DNA of 64,000 nt, taken from Trogon surrucura (lineage: Eukaryota; Chordata; Aves; Trogoniformes; Trogonidae). The DNA is taken from NCBI GenBank assembly GCA_020746105.1, contig CM036657.1, forward strand, positions 3,123,652 through 3,187,651, read 5' to 3'. The notes under the pieces are model-generated. The model did not search any database. It had not been told where the DNA came from and saw nothing but the letters and a program-made list of their open reading frames with translations. The position numbers and the translations under genes are program-made. Shown here in pieces: positions 30,383-41,192 of this stretch; position 1 is the first letter of the stretch, and each line of letters begins with the position of its first letter.

Positions 30383-32884
30383 AACCCTTTCCCCAGGTTA
30401 TCAAATCAAATGGCCCCTGCCATTGGCCTGTGACTAAGTCCTTCATTTGAACTTTGGCACCTTTTTGAACGTGCGATTTCGAGAAAAGAGAAATGTCGGA
30501 AGGTAGGAGAAGTATCGAAGTCATCACTGTGCTGTAAAAAGTTAAGAACATAAAGAACTTTGTCCAGACGTGCCTGTGGTGGTTCCCTCACCATTCCCCC
30601 TTTTTGTTTTTGAAGAATGCGCTTCAGTGTGCCATGAGCACGTTCAATGATAGCTTGGCCTGTTGGTGAGTGAGGAATACCGGTAAGATGTGTGACTCCC
30701 CACATATCAAGAAATTTTTGAACTTTCTTTGAGGTGTAAGCCGGACCATTATCCGTTTTTATTTGTTTTGGTACTCCTAAAATAGAAAAGGATTTTTGGA
30801 AATGCCTAATGACATCTTTACTTGTTTCTCCAGTGTGAGCTGTGGCAACCATGGCATGTGTCAATAGTAACGTGAACATATTTTAGGCGTCCAAACTCAT
30901 CTGTGTGAGTGACATCAGTTTGCCAAATCTGTAAGGCTTGTAACCCACGTGGGTTGGTGCCAAAAAACACGGGTGCATGAGTTCCCTGACAATCAGGACA
31001 AGCTGCTACAATGGAACGCGCCTCAGAGTGAGACAGGCCAAATTGTCGTCGCAATGCTCGGGATCCCTGATGAAAAAATTGATGTGACAAAACAGCTTGT
31101 TGCTTAACGTTAGGCACAGGGCCTAAAGCAAGGGCAGAAACAAGGGCATCGTCCCTGGCATTACCTTCTGTATAAAATCCGGGCAACGATGTATGACTAC
31201 GAATATGTAGTATAAAATACGGTTCTTTGCGGTGCTGAATAGTTTTCCACAGTGTTAATAAAACATCAAATAACAATGGATTGTCTAAAGTAGTAAGGAC
31301 AACTTTGTCCAAATTGGCAAGATATGCCGAATCTGTAATAATGTTGACGGGACCAGGGAATAAGGTAAAAGCTAAAGCTATTGCTCGCAATTCAGTTACT
31401 TGCGGGGAACCGTTTTGCAAAACTACTTGCGACTTCCATTGACCAGCACCCAGCCAAACAACTGCTGCTTTCCCCTTTTTTCCGGATCCATCCGTAAAAA
31501 CAGTAGGACCCTGTACCGGTTCAGGTTGACTAAGGATTTTTTGTCCAAAAGGGGCTTCTTTGGCAAACTTTAACAAGGGATGTGAGGGGAAATGATAAGA
31601 GATTTGGCCTGAGAACCCAGCCAAAGCAGCCTGTAGTTCATACTGATTTGCTAGGCACCATTCAAAATACCAGCTTTGTACGGGGAGTACAATAGTCATA
31701 GGGTCACACCCGGTTAATTCTAAACACCTCTTTCGAGTCTTGATAATAACATCAGCAATCAGTTCAAACAATGTGGGAGCAGTTTTACGTGACCGAAAAG
31801 GTAAAAATAACCACTCTAAAATATGCAAGGGGTCATGCCATTCAGGGTTCCATTGGACTATAGCACCAAAAGGCACTACGTTATCAATCAAAATAAAAAC
31901 TTGAACATTCTGGGAAAAATCGATCAGATCTATAAATTTATCATGCAATGCTTGTTCTACCAAGAGCAATGCTGCTTTTGCTTCTGGAGTTAAGGTCCTG
32001 GGTTCCAAGGGATCATGTGAATGCTTTAAAAGTTCCAACAGGGGTTGCAATTGTGAGTTGGTCAAGCCCAAATATGGCCTGATCCAATTCAAAGAGCCCA
32101 TTAATTTTTGCACATCATTAAGGGTTCGAATTCGCACATCCAATTTTACTGGCTGAGGCATAACTTGTGTATTTGTGACAATCATGCCTAAGTATTTCCA
32201 TGGTGCTACAGGTTGAATTTTTTCAGGTGCTATGACCAATCCAAAATGTTGCAAGCAGCGAGTGGTCATTTTTTCCATTTTACTTAACCAGCTTTTGTCA
32301 TAGGCAGCTAACAAGATATCATCCATGTAATGGTAACAATAGTCTTCTGGAAATGCTTTCCGAACAGGTGACAATGCTTGTGCAACAAACCACTGACAAA
32401 TTGTTGGCGAATTTTTCATGCCTTGTGGCAGAACTTTCCCCTGATATCTTTGTGAAGGTGCCTCATGATTGACAGAAGGCACAGAAAATGCAAATTTCTC
32501 TTTGTCTTGCTCTGCCAATTGTATTGTGAAAAAACAGTCTTTTAAGTCCATTACAATTATGTCCCACTCCAAGGGGATCATGGCTGGAGAGGGAAGACCT
32601 GGCTGTAAGGCTCCCATGGTAGTCATTACAGCATTTACCTGCCTCAGGTCATGTAAAAGTCACCACTTGCCAGACTTCTTTTTAATGACAAACACTGGAG
32701 TATTCCAGGGACTGTGAGAGGGTTCGATATGTCCTGCAGCTAATTGTTCTTGTACTAAATCCTGCAGGGTCTGTAATTTTTCACAATTCAGGGGCCACTG
32801 ATTCACCCACACAGGTTTGTCAGTGAGCCAAGTCAAAGCAAGGGTGGGCTGTTGAACGCCCTGCAACACAGTGACCCCCGTCAA
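30297..32884 (-). pseudogene. pol: pol: reverse transcriptase, RNase H, integrase (29-38 kb provirus)
   Basis: The frame runs from 32884 with one stop near 32658, then 602 codons open from 32626 to 30818. Reverse transcriptase: [37 protein letters not shown], and YMDD at about 32320. RNase H: VFTDGSGKKGKAAV, ELRAIALAF, ITDSAYLANL. Integrase zinc-binding: HQFFHQG and CPDCQG; catalytic WQTDVTH, then after a frameshift near 30850 KTDNGPAY and the Glu in QAIIERAHGTLK. A second frame change near 30500 leads to the C-terminal domain (VTGQWQGPFDLITWGKGYACV). Catalytic residues are all present. The sequence is of class II (alpha/betaretroviral) type. Confidence 0.92.
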
Positions 32885-32890
32885 AAATCC
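32884..32890 (-). promoter_or_regulatory. Pro-pol -1 frameshift heptamer
   Basis: The minus strand reads GGATTTT phased G GAT TTT in the protease frame, with TGA as the next codon (32881-32883); the pol frame is in the -1 phase from here. The form is close to the G GAU UUA site known at pro-pol in betaretroviruses. Confidence 0.7.
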
Positions 32891-33535
32891 TTGGTAATTT
32901 TAACTCCCCACTGGGAAAGACAATCTCTGTCCCATAAGTTCAACGGGGCGTATGTCACCTAAGGCCGAATTGTAACCCTCTGGCCCTCTGGGTTAGTAAC
33001 AAGAACTGTATTAGCTGACATTACACTCTGAGCAGCACCACCCAAGCCAACCACCCCCACTCCCATGTTACCGACAGGCCAGGTAGATGGCCATGAATGC
33101 TGAGATATAATAGTTGCGTCTGCTCCGGTGTCCAACAGTCCTGACAGCTGCACCGATGACAGAGAATGTCCTTTCATTGTCACTGTACAAAGCAGCTGTG
33201 GCCGTTGAGAGGTAACTGTCTGAGACCAAAACACTTGAGGCAAGCCAGTCAATCCAAAGCCTCCGTCTCGTCATTCTTTTTGCTCTGTATTGGGAACAGA
33301 ACTCAAAAAGGAACAAGTTGAGCAACTTGTGTCCCCTTTGGGATAGTCACAGGGGGATATGATGTCGAAACCACAGCACAAATTTGTCCAGTATAATCAG
33401 TGTCAATAACACCAACATGTACAGTAATGCCATTGACTGTACTACTTGAACGTCCAATTAGTAAAGCACTTAATCCTCTTCCTATGGGGCCAAAGGCATC
33501 CATAGGAACTTTCATAACTTCTTTAGTCACAATAG

Positions 33536-35609
33536 TTACTGTGTCGGCGGTGGATATATCCATCCCTGCCGATCCACTGGTTTTTCCAGTGAGGCGGTCG
33601 CAGAGGGGAAGGTTTGCTGACCCACCCCGAGAAATGGCTTGGTGAGAGGCACTTGTGTCTGTGCGCGCCTCCTCATGCTCTTCTTCCCGTTTCCCGAGAG
33701 GGGCTGTCCATTCACGTGATATTTTGATCTGCATTGTTTTGCCAAATGACCAGCTTTTCCACAACGATTGCAGGTCACTCCCTTTGTGTTAGCACTGGGA
33801 CTATTTGTTTTCAATGGTCGTTGTGGGCAATTACTTTTGAGGTGTCCTTCTTGACCACACCCATAACATTTTGGTTTCTGTACAATAACTCTGGCGAGAG
33901 CTGCCAGCTTGTGTTCCACTGTAACAACTTTAGAGCAGGTGGAGACCATATCAGCAACAGAGGGATCTCCTGGCAAGGCTTCTATTATTTTTTGGCAGTC
34001 CTCATTTGCATTACATTTTGCTAACTGTTTAACTAACATCTGGCGCAGCCCTCCATCATCAACTTGTTTTTCAACTGCCGCAGCTACTTTTTCTACAAAC
34101 TGTAAAAAGGGTTCCTTTGGTGGTTGTTGTATAGGAACATATTTCTGCCGCGGCTCGGCCATCTCCATAGTTTTCATCAGTGCTGACATTCCAACCCGCT
34201 GAGTCTGTTCTAAACATAGTGGAGGCCATTGTGCCTGAACTTGGGGATTAGCAAAAGCATTAGTTCCCATTAATGCATCCAGTCCTGCTCCTTGTCTTGG
34301 ATCTCCCTGAGGCAGCTGCATATTGTCTAGAGCTGTTTTTTGTGCCAATTGTCTCCAGGTAGAACAAAAAAACAAATACTGAATCGGTTGAAACAGTACT
34401 TGTGCTAAATGCACAATATCATATGGACACAACAAATCTGTATTGATTACTCATATAAGCTGCATCACCTCTGGAGAATTAATGCCAAATTTTGTTGCCT
34501 TTGCCTGCAGATCTTGGACTACTTTCCAAGCAATGGGAGAGTGCTCATCGCGCTGCCCTGTGTTCGGTGCCGCTTTAAACACAGGATATGGCACAGTTTC
34601 AAGGTCAGAGGGTCCCAGATCAGGGCACGTTTCTCGCAGAAGGTTAAGCTTCTCTACCAAATTCCAATCTCCTACTTCAGCAGCTTTTTTCCGAACTTGA
34701 TGCCAAAATCACACGGAATTACATGGTATAACGATCACAGTAGCTGGGGGTAACATCCAGGGGGCTGCCTTTCCTGTTCACTTTTCTGGGCAACAGGCAG
34801 GGCCACCCTCCTGTGTACATGATTGAAGAGGAACTATCCTCCCTTCATCTTCACTGTTATCGCTATCTGGCAAGGGAGGGTACTGAGAGGCAACAGCGGA
34901 TGGCTGGGCTGAAAAACCTCCTTCTTTCACATCAAAAGGCACATCAAAAGGGGCTGGCGGGTTTCCAACACAACTGCCTTCAGATGTTAACTCTGCTAAT
35001 TGCTGTGCAGGTGTCTTATATCTTGGTTTATTGTCTAAAAAGTACTGCAGGGAAAGGCATTTGCTCTCTGACAGTTTTTGTGTTGGAGAGGTCGAATCTG
35101 ATTTTTTGTTTGAGTCCGAGGGAGGAGGGAGCTGCAAAGCCTCCATCCTTCCTTCAACCTCCTCCATTTTTTTCTCATGGAGGGCCCCTGCAGCCACCTC
35201 TCCCGAAATCTCCTGTAATTCTTTTTCTTTTAACTCTCGCTCCGCTCTCATTTCTTTCAGTCTCACTCAATAATCGCCAAGTAGTAGCTAACTCAGAAGC
35301 GTCCTTCGATCCTAAAGAAACTGTGTCCCATAACTTTTGCCCCACGTCTTGCGAAGCAGAAACACTGAAAACGACAGACGCAGACGCCTCAAATCCCTGC
35401 TTTTCACTCCACAGTAACATACGCCATAGTGCAAAATCACTACACTTGACTTCTCTTTTAGCAAGAAGAGCTTTCCAGAGGCACAAAATAGAGTCCTCCT
35501 CTTTAGAAATATGCTGACTCATATTTCTTAAACACTGTTCCCAGCAGCTCACCTTTGCAGGTGTCTTAATTTTCAGGTCCGGACCAAAGCAGACTCCCAC
35601 TGCTCTCAT
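33536..35609 (-). pseudogene. gag: gag of the 29-38 kb provirus
   Basis: 35609-35175 is the matrix-like start (CLWKALLAKREVKCSDFALWRMLL), no Gly at position 2. A frame change near 35260 leads to 35266-34778, a charged linker (ELKEKELQEISGEV) with YPPLP near 34870, a possible ALIX-type late motif. Capsid follows in the same phase after a stop: 34660-34451 (YPVFKAAPNTG, DEHSPIAWKVVQDL), another stop, then 34435-33536 with the major homology region (QQPPKEPFLQFVEKVAAAV). Nucleocapsid has two CCHC knuckles (CYGCGQEGHLKSNC and CNRCGKAGHLAKQC). The C-terminus overlaps pro. Confidence 0.88.
33689..33695 (-). promoter_or_regulatory. Gag-pro -1 frameshift heptamer
   Basis: The minus strand reads GGGAAAC, phased exactly G GGA AAC in the gag frame, and the pro ORF is in the -1 phase and overlaps gag by 229 bases. 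This is a perfect XXXYYYZ site, of the kind known for gag-pro of type D betaretroviruses. Confidence 0.82.
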
Positions 35610-35619
35610 CTATGCTGGG

Positions 35620-35730
35620 CTCCGTCTCCCCTGCATGTCGACCTGCAGCCCAAAAAACCATTTTTTCACCTTTTTTCTGTTATCATGTCGTTTTTCTTAG
35701 AATGTCGACATGTCGACACGCCAGCACGTC
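35620..35730 (-). other. Leader with repeated GTCGAC palindromes
   Basis: Between primer site and gag ATG the leader holds GTCGAC-type palindromes at about 35627, 35703, 35711 and 35727. Palindromic loops serve as dimerisation sites in retroviral leaders; that role here is inferred. Confidence 0.4.
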
Positions 35731-35748
35731 GACACATCGGGGTCACCA
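35731..35748 (-). other. Primer-binding site, tRNA-Trp type
   Basis: The minus strand reads TGGTGACCCCGATGTG two bases after the LTR end, one mismatch in 16 from the complement of the tRNA-Trp 3' end. tRNA-Trp is the primer of avian alpharetroviruses. Confidence 0.85.
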
Positions 35749-35952
35749 GATGTCGTTGTAGAGACGGACACGACACATCTGTATGGTGATCAAAGTGGCT
35801 CAAAAATGGCTCCTTTATTATACAAAGGGTGTGCCTTTTATACACAGCCGTAGAATCATAGAATCATAGAATCATAGAATCATAGAATGTTAGGGATTGG
35901 AAGGGACCTCGAAAGATCATCAAGTCCAATCCCCCTGCCAGAGCAGGAATGC

Positions 35953-37191
35953 CTAGACTATGCCACACAGGAACGTGTCCAGGCAGGTCTTGAATGTCTC
36001 CAGAGAAGGAGACTCCACAGCCTCTCTGGGCAGCCTGTTCCAGGGCTCCGTCACCCTCACTGAGAAGAAGTATCTTCTCGAGTTTAAGCGGAACCTCTTA
36101 TGTTCCAGTTTCAGCCCATTACCCCTTGTCCTATCAGTGGTTGTCACCGAGAAGAGCCTGGCTCCATCCTCGTGACACTCACCCTTGATATATTTGTAAA
36201 CATTAATGAGGTCACCCCTCAATCTCCTCTTCTCCAAACTAAAGAGTCCCAGCTCCTTCAGTCTTTTCTCATAAGGGAGATGCTCCAGTCCCTTAATCAT
36301 CCTAGTTGCCCTGTGCTGGACTCTCTCCAGCAGTTCCCTGTCTTTCTTGAACTGAGGGGCCCAGAACTGGACACAGTATTCCAGATGGGGTCTCACCAGG
36401 GCAGAGTAGAGGGGAAGGAGAACCTCTCTTGACCTACTAACCACCCCCCTTCTAATACACCCCAGGATGCCATTGGCCTTCCTGGCCACAAGGGCACAGT
36501 GCTGGCTCATGGTCATCCTGCTGTCCACCAAGACTCCCAGGTCCCTTTCCCCTACACTACTCTCTAATAAGTCATTCCCCAACTTATACTGGAACCCGAG
36601 GTTGTTCCAACCCAGATGCAAGACTCTACATTTACCCTTGTTGTATTTCATTAAATTTTTCCCCGCCCAACACTCCAGCCTGTCCAGGTCTCGCTGGATG
36701 GCAGCACAGCCTGCTGGTGTGTCAGCCACTCCTCCCAGCTTGGTGTCATCAGCAAACTTGCTGATAGTACTCTCTAGTCCCTCATCCAAGTCATCGATGA
36801 ATATATTGAATAATACTGGTCCCAGTACCGACCCTTGAGGCACTCCACTGGATACAGGTCTCCAACCAGACTCCGCCCCATTGACCACAACTCTTTGGCT
36901 TCTTCCCCTTAGCCAGTTCACAGTCCACCTCACTACCCGAGAGTCTAGACCACACTTCCTCAGTTTAGCAGCAAGGATGCTGTGGGAGACTGTGTCAAAT
37001 GCTTTACTGAAGTCAAGGTAGACCACATCCACCGCTCTGCCATCATCTATCCACCTTGTTATATCCTCATAAAAGGCTATGAGGTTAGTCAAGCACGACT
37101 TCCCTTTCGTGAAGCCATGTTGACTGTCTCTAATGACCCTCTTATCCTTGATATGCCTTGAGATGGCACCAAGGATAAGTCGTTCCATCAC
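35953..37191 (-). CDS. CR1 ORF2, reverse transcriptase domain (412 codons open)
   Basis: Open from [18 protein letters not shown] to the natural C-terminus ([13 protein letters not shown]). Motif [16 protein letters not shown], motif [16 protein letters not shown], motif [12 protein letters not shown], then the conserved thumb and tail ([35 protein letters not shown]). No stop or frameshift in this span. A single TAG at about 37246 splits it from the upstream linker in the neighbouring ORF. Confidence 0.94.
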   Translation of the reverse strand: MMERLILGAISRHIKDKRVIRDSQHGFTKGKSCLTNLIAFYEDITRWIDDGRAVDVVYLDFSKAFDTVSHSILAAKLRKCGLDSRVVRWTVNWLRGRSQRVVVNGAESGWRPVSSGVPQGSVLGPVLFNIFIDDLDEGLESTISKFADDTKLGGVADTPAGCAAIQRDLDRLECWAGKNLMKYNKGKCRVLHLGWNNLGFQYKLGNDLLESSVGERDLGVLVDSRMTMSQHCALVARKANGILGCIRRGVVSRSREVLLPLYSALVRPHLEYCVQFWAPQFKKDRELLERVQHRATRMIKGLEHLPYEKRLKELGLFSLEKRRLRGDLINVYKYIKGECHEDGARLFSVTTTDRTRGNGLKLEHKRFRLNSRRYFFSVRVTEPWNRLPREAVESPSLETFKTCLDTFLCGIV

Positions 37192-37245
37192 TTTCCCAGG
37201 GATGGAGGTGAGGCTGACCGGTCTATAGTTACCCGGGTCCTCCTT

Positions 37246-37704
37246 CTAGCCCTTTTTGAAGACTGGAGTGACATTTGCTTCCCTCCAGTCCTCAGGCACC
37301 TCTCCCGTCTCCCAAGACTTGGCAAAGATGATGGAGAGTGGTCTAGCAATGACATCAGCCAGCTCCCTCAGCACCCGTGGATGCATCCCGTCTGGACCCA
37401 TGGATTTATGGATGTCCAGATTGCTTAATTGGTCCCTAACCCAGTCCTCATCGACTAAAGCAAACTCCTCCACTGCCCTGACTTCCTCTGGGGCCTCAGG
37501 GGAATGGGGCTCCTCAGGACAGCCTCCGGCAGAGGAGACAGAGACAAAGAAGGCATTCAGTAACTCTGCCTTCTCTGTATCATCTGTCACCAAGGCACCC
37601 ACCTCATTCATCAGTGGGCCTACATTGCTTCTGGTGTTAGTTTTATCTGCCACGTATTTGAAAAAACTCTTCCTGTTGTCCTTGACCCCTCTCGCCAGGT
37701 TCAA
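37246..37704 (-). pseudogene. CR1 ORF2, linker and start of reverse transcriptase
   Basis: 152 codons: [76 protein letters not shown], stopping at TAG where the reverse transcriptase frame should begin with [13 protein letters not shown]. Endonuclease upstream (about 37705-38056) is partial. Confidence 0.9.
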
Positions 37705-38303
37705 TTCTAGGGAGGCCTTTGCTTTCCTAGTTGCCTCCCTACATCCTCGGACAACAGCCTTATATTCTTCCCAAGTGGCCAGCCCCGCCTTCCAAGATCT
37801 GTAAATTCTCCTCTTGCCCTTGAGCTTACCCAGCAGATCCCTGTTTAGCCACGCAGGTCTCCTGGCTCCCTTCCTTGACTTCCTACGTGTCGGGATGCTC
37901 TGATCTTGAGCACGGTAGAAGCAGTCCCTGATCGCTAACCAACTATCTTGGGCCCCTTTACCTTCAAACAGCCTTGCCCATGGGATTTTCTCTAGTAATT
38001 GCTTGAAAAATCCAAAGTTTGCCTTGGCAAAGTCCAGGGTTGCAATTCTGCTTGCTAGGTAGTAGAAGAAGGTAGCGTGGCCTTTGCCTATAGGTTAAAC
38101 ACTTGTTGTTCAAGTTCTAATTGGTTAACACTGAGCAGCTTCCGGCTGGACTCATCCCTGCAGATCTTGAGGGAGAAGGTTCCACAAACGTGTCCAAACT
38201 CAGTACACACAACTTCCCATCTCAAGGGTACACTGGGAATTTGTCAAGGTCAATGTCTTCAACCCATGCCAGGTTTTCAGCAGTCCAGCTGCCATCCCCC
38301 TCA

Positions 38304-40013
38304 ATAGGGGATTTTAACTTCCCCGACATCTGCTGGAAATATAATACAGCAGAGAGGGAACAGTCCCGGAGCTTCCTGAAGTGTGTGGGAGATAACTCCC
38401 TGACACAGATGGTGAGGGAACCGACCAGGGGAAGTGCACTCCTGGACTTGCTGCTTGTTAATAGGGAAGGTCTTGTGGGGGAGGTGACTGTTAGAGGCTG
38501 TCTTGGACAAAGTGATCATGTAATGCTAGAGTTCTCCATTTTTGGCAGGGTAAGGAGAGGGGTCAGCAGAATTGCCACCTTGGACTTCCGGAGGGCTGAC
38601 TTTGGTCTCTTCAGGTCCATGGTTAAGAGAGTTCCTTGGGAGGCTGTTCTGGAGGGCATGGGAGCCCAGGAAGGCTGGGCATACTTTAAGGAATTAATTT
38701 TAAAGGTGCAGGAACTGACTATATCTAAGTCATGAAAGACGAACCGACGCGGAAGGAGACCAGCCTGGCTGAACAGAGAGCTTTGGCTGGAACTTAGGAA
38801 CAAAAGGAGAGTTTATGGCCTATGGAAGAAGGGGCAGGCAAGCTATGAGGATTACAAACAAGAAGTGAAGCTGTGCAGGGAGAAAATTAGAAAGGTCAAA
38901 GCCCACCAAGAGCTAAACATGGCCACTGTGGTGAAGAATAACAAGAGAAGTTTCTATAAATACATTAACACTAAGAGGTGGTCTAAGGAAAATCTCCATA
39001 ATTTGTTGGATGCAGAGGGAAACACAGTGACCACGGATATGGAAAAAGCTGAGGTGCTTAATGCCTTCTTTGCCTCAGTCTTCAACAGTAAGATCAGCTG
39101 TTCTCGAGTGCACCCTCAGCAAGTTTGCAGATGACACCAAGCCGGGAGGGAGTGTCGATCTGCTGGAGGGTAGAAAGGTCATACAGAGGGACCTGGACAG
39201 ACTGGATCGATGGGCCCAGACCATCTGTATGCATTTCAATAGAGCCAAGTGTAAGGTCCTGCATTTTGGTCACGGAAACCCCATGCAATGCTACAGGCTT
39301 GGGGAAGGGTGGCTGGAAGGCTGTCTGGCGGAAAAGGACCTGGACGTTCTAATCGACAGCTGGCTGAATATGAGGCAGCAGTGTGCCCAGGTGGCCAAGA
39401 AAGCCAACAGCATCCTGGCTTGTATTAGAAATTTTGTGACCAGCAGAAGTAGGGGAGGGGATTGTCCCCCTGTACTCAGCACTGGTGAGGCCGCACCTTG
39501 AGTATTGTGTTCAGTTTTGGGCACCTCAGTATAGGAGAGATATTGAGGTGCTGGAGTGAGTGCAGAAGAGGACAACAAAGCTGGTTAAGGGCCTGGAGAA
39601 TAGATCTTATGAGGAGCGATTGAGGGAGCTGGGACTGTTCAGTTTAAGGAAGAGGAGGCTGAGGGGGGACCTCATCATGCTCTACAATTCCTTGAAAGGA
39701 CATTGTAGAGAGGTTGGTGCTGGTCTCTTCTCACGGGTAATTAGGGACAGAACCAGGGGTATGGTTTCAAGTTGCAACAGGCCAAGTTTAGACTGGACAT
39801 TAGGAAGAAATTCTTCAAGGAAAGAGTGGTCAGACACTGGAATAGAGTGCCTAGGGAGGTTACTGAGTCACCATCTCTGGATGTGTTTAAGTGTCACTTA
39901 GATGTGGTGTTGGGTGATATGGTTTAGGGGTGAACTTGTAGTGTAGGGCTAATGGATGGACTCGATGATCCCAAGGGTCTTTTCCAGTCTGAACTGTTCT
40001 ATGATTCTATGAT
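38304..40013 (+). mobile_element. CR1 LINE, 1.7 kb, internally deleted
   Basis: Plus-strand CR1: endonuclease ([32 protein letters not shown]) at 38310-38735, linker (NNKRSFYKYINTKR) at 38865-39095, then a deletion near 39095 that removes the palm and joins to the FADD region ([11 protein letters not shown], about 39118). Thumb in frames 39061-39501 and 39560-39901, and a 3' end at about 39940-40013 (ATGATCCCAAGGGTCTTTTC, TTCTATGATTCTATGAT). It belongs to the subfamily of 57499-61050, not that of 19829-22318. Confidence 0.9.
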
Positions 40014-40045
40014 TTCTGATTTTGGGACAGTCATAGCCATGGCTC
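40014..40045 (+). repeat. Satellite fragment
   Basis: TTCTGATTTTGGGACAGTCATAGCCATGG, a core piece between the CR1 end and an LTR remnant. Confidence 0.7.
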
Positions 40046-40079
40046 TAAGCAGAGTTTACTAAAATGTAGGGTATCCACA
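40046..40079 (-). mobile_element. LTR-H start fragment
   Basis: The minus strand starts TGTGGATACCCTACATTTTA, the same LTR start as at 13104 and 62162. Only ~34 bp remain. Confidence 0.65.
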
Positions 40080-41180
40080 TTACCCCCTTTTTTGTTTTTC
40101 TGGATCACCATCAAAGTCATAAGATGTATTTTCCAGTTCTTCAGACCCCTTGGGCAGCACTTCAGGTGACATCGTTGACTATAATGAAAAAGAACAAAAA
40201 CCACTCCCCACACCAACAAATTATATTAAACACATTTTTAACACAGAAAAACATGTTTTGAGATTTAACCAAATCATATCCTTGCTAAAAAACGTGTAGC
40301 ATTCATCCCACTGCTTTGTTATGTATTACTTGCTGCTATGCCTGAGTTCCCAGGACTCACATTCACTGCTCTGCAGGGCACGAATGTGAGAGATGCCTCC
40401 GCATCAATCCCAGGCCTCTGTTATCTCAGTGTGGGTGTGCTGCTTGTCGAGCACACAAGGCCAAGCAGTAATGCAGTGAGATGTCTGTGCTTTCTGACAC
40501 GATAGGTGCAAGTTGTTTGAGCGTACCTACAGTCCCCCTCACCAATCACCCTAAATCATCCAGACCCGCAGCTGCTGGGGAGCCCCTGTTACAGTGAGGT
40601 TTCTGGAGAACCCTCCTGACAATTGGGAAGTCCTACGCAGTGCGTCAATGCGTAGGTGAGGTTTCCGAAGTCGCTGCAAGAGGGTCCAGCATTTATACTA
40701 TTAAATAAACAATCTTACACAACGCTGAATGCGGGAACATATGGTGTTGTTTGCCCCACTGAATTCTTCTCACACCTTGATCAGGGCTGAAGGAAGAATA
40801 CAAGGGAGTCTCCCTATATATTTTAATCTTTAATCACATACTTCCAACAAAGCAAAAGGCAGCTAGTTTCCCCTCCTTGCTTTTAGCTAAAGAAAGATCA
40901 CTCTGTTGGTTAGTACCATGAGTCTTAACACCTATTATGTGGCTTTGATTAGACAGTCTTACACAACCAATATAAGCTTCATTGTCAGTCACACAAAGAG
41001 GATACATATCAATACAATAGGTAACATTGGAAACAATTACGTTTTCCCATAGTTGCTCTGCCATCAGTAGTAACCATCTTCTGCCAGTCCAATCCATGTC
41101 GTCGTTGGTAATCGGTACCTCAGGGTCCTGCTATGTCTCTGGATGAAACAAAGGGATTCAACAGGTGGGCCCACTACACT
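40080..41180 (-). pseudogene. env: env remnant of a deleted class II provirus
   Basis: A polypurine tract (AAAAAACAAAAAAGGGGGTAA on the minus strand, 40080-40100) precedes LTR-H. Next to it the minus strand encodes an acidic Env tail (SPEVLPKGSEELENTSYD, about 40110-40170), matched at 62200-62260. Further in, 41097-40834 is an open 87-codon piece of SU with paired Cys and NxS/T sites (NVTYCIDMYPLC, NQS), homologous to 13960-14130. The middle (40200-40830) has no long frame. Confidence 0.75.
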
Positions 41181-41192
41181 GTCACATTGCTG

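Larger units (their letters stand above)
32881..33764 (-). pseudogene. pro: pro: dUTPase plus aspartic protease (29-38 kb provirus)
   Basis: Frame 33764-33303 reads the gag-pro junction and then a dUTPase (ALLIGRSSS, GVIDTDYTG, YPPVTIPKGTQVAQLV). A frame change between 33303 and 33252 leads into the retropepsin, with an intact LLDTGADATII triad near 33130 and a flap-like region. A TAG at 32959 cuts it; the same frame continues (RDCLSQWG) to the pro-pol heptamer. A dUTPase in front of protease is betaretroviral. Confidence 0.9.
35851..38056 (-). mobile_element. CR1 LINE, 2.2 kb, inside the 5' LTR-G
   Basis: Begins with five TAGAATCA-type units (35851-35888), then 3' UTR, reverse transcriptase and linker, and is 5'-truncated in the endonuclease (TTGCAATTCTGCTTGCT). 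It is one of the better preserved CR1 copies here and must be younger than the provirus. Confidence 0.94.
35751..38303 (-). mobile_element. LTR-G, 5' LTR, split by a CR1
   Basis: 35751-35850 and 38057-38303 together give ~347 bp collinear with the 3' LTR at 28767-29115. The break falls in TATACACAGCCG / AGGTAGTAGAAG. The right flank (ATAGGG, then a plus-strand CR1) does not match the 6 bases left of the 3' LTR (TCAGAA). Confidence 0.92.

Noticed and set aside
30595-30613. Second polypurine tract inside integrase as the start of another LTR
   Set aside because: No LTR edge follows; integrase coding continues on both sides. It is mentioned only as a possible central tract.
33579-33587. GGAAAAACC on the minus strand as an alternative gag-pro slippery site
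   Set aside because: In the gag frame it reads G GAA AAA, a poor P-site match, while GGGAAAC at 33689-33695 is perfect and correctly phased.
38121-38735. 204-codon frame starting in LTR-G and entering a CR1 endonuclease
   Set aside because: The first ~60 codons are LTR sequence; only from about 38310 is it CR1. It is a chance fusion at the junction, not a domesticated gene.
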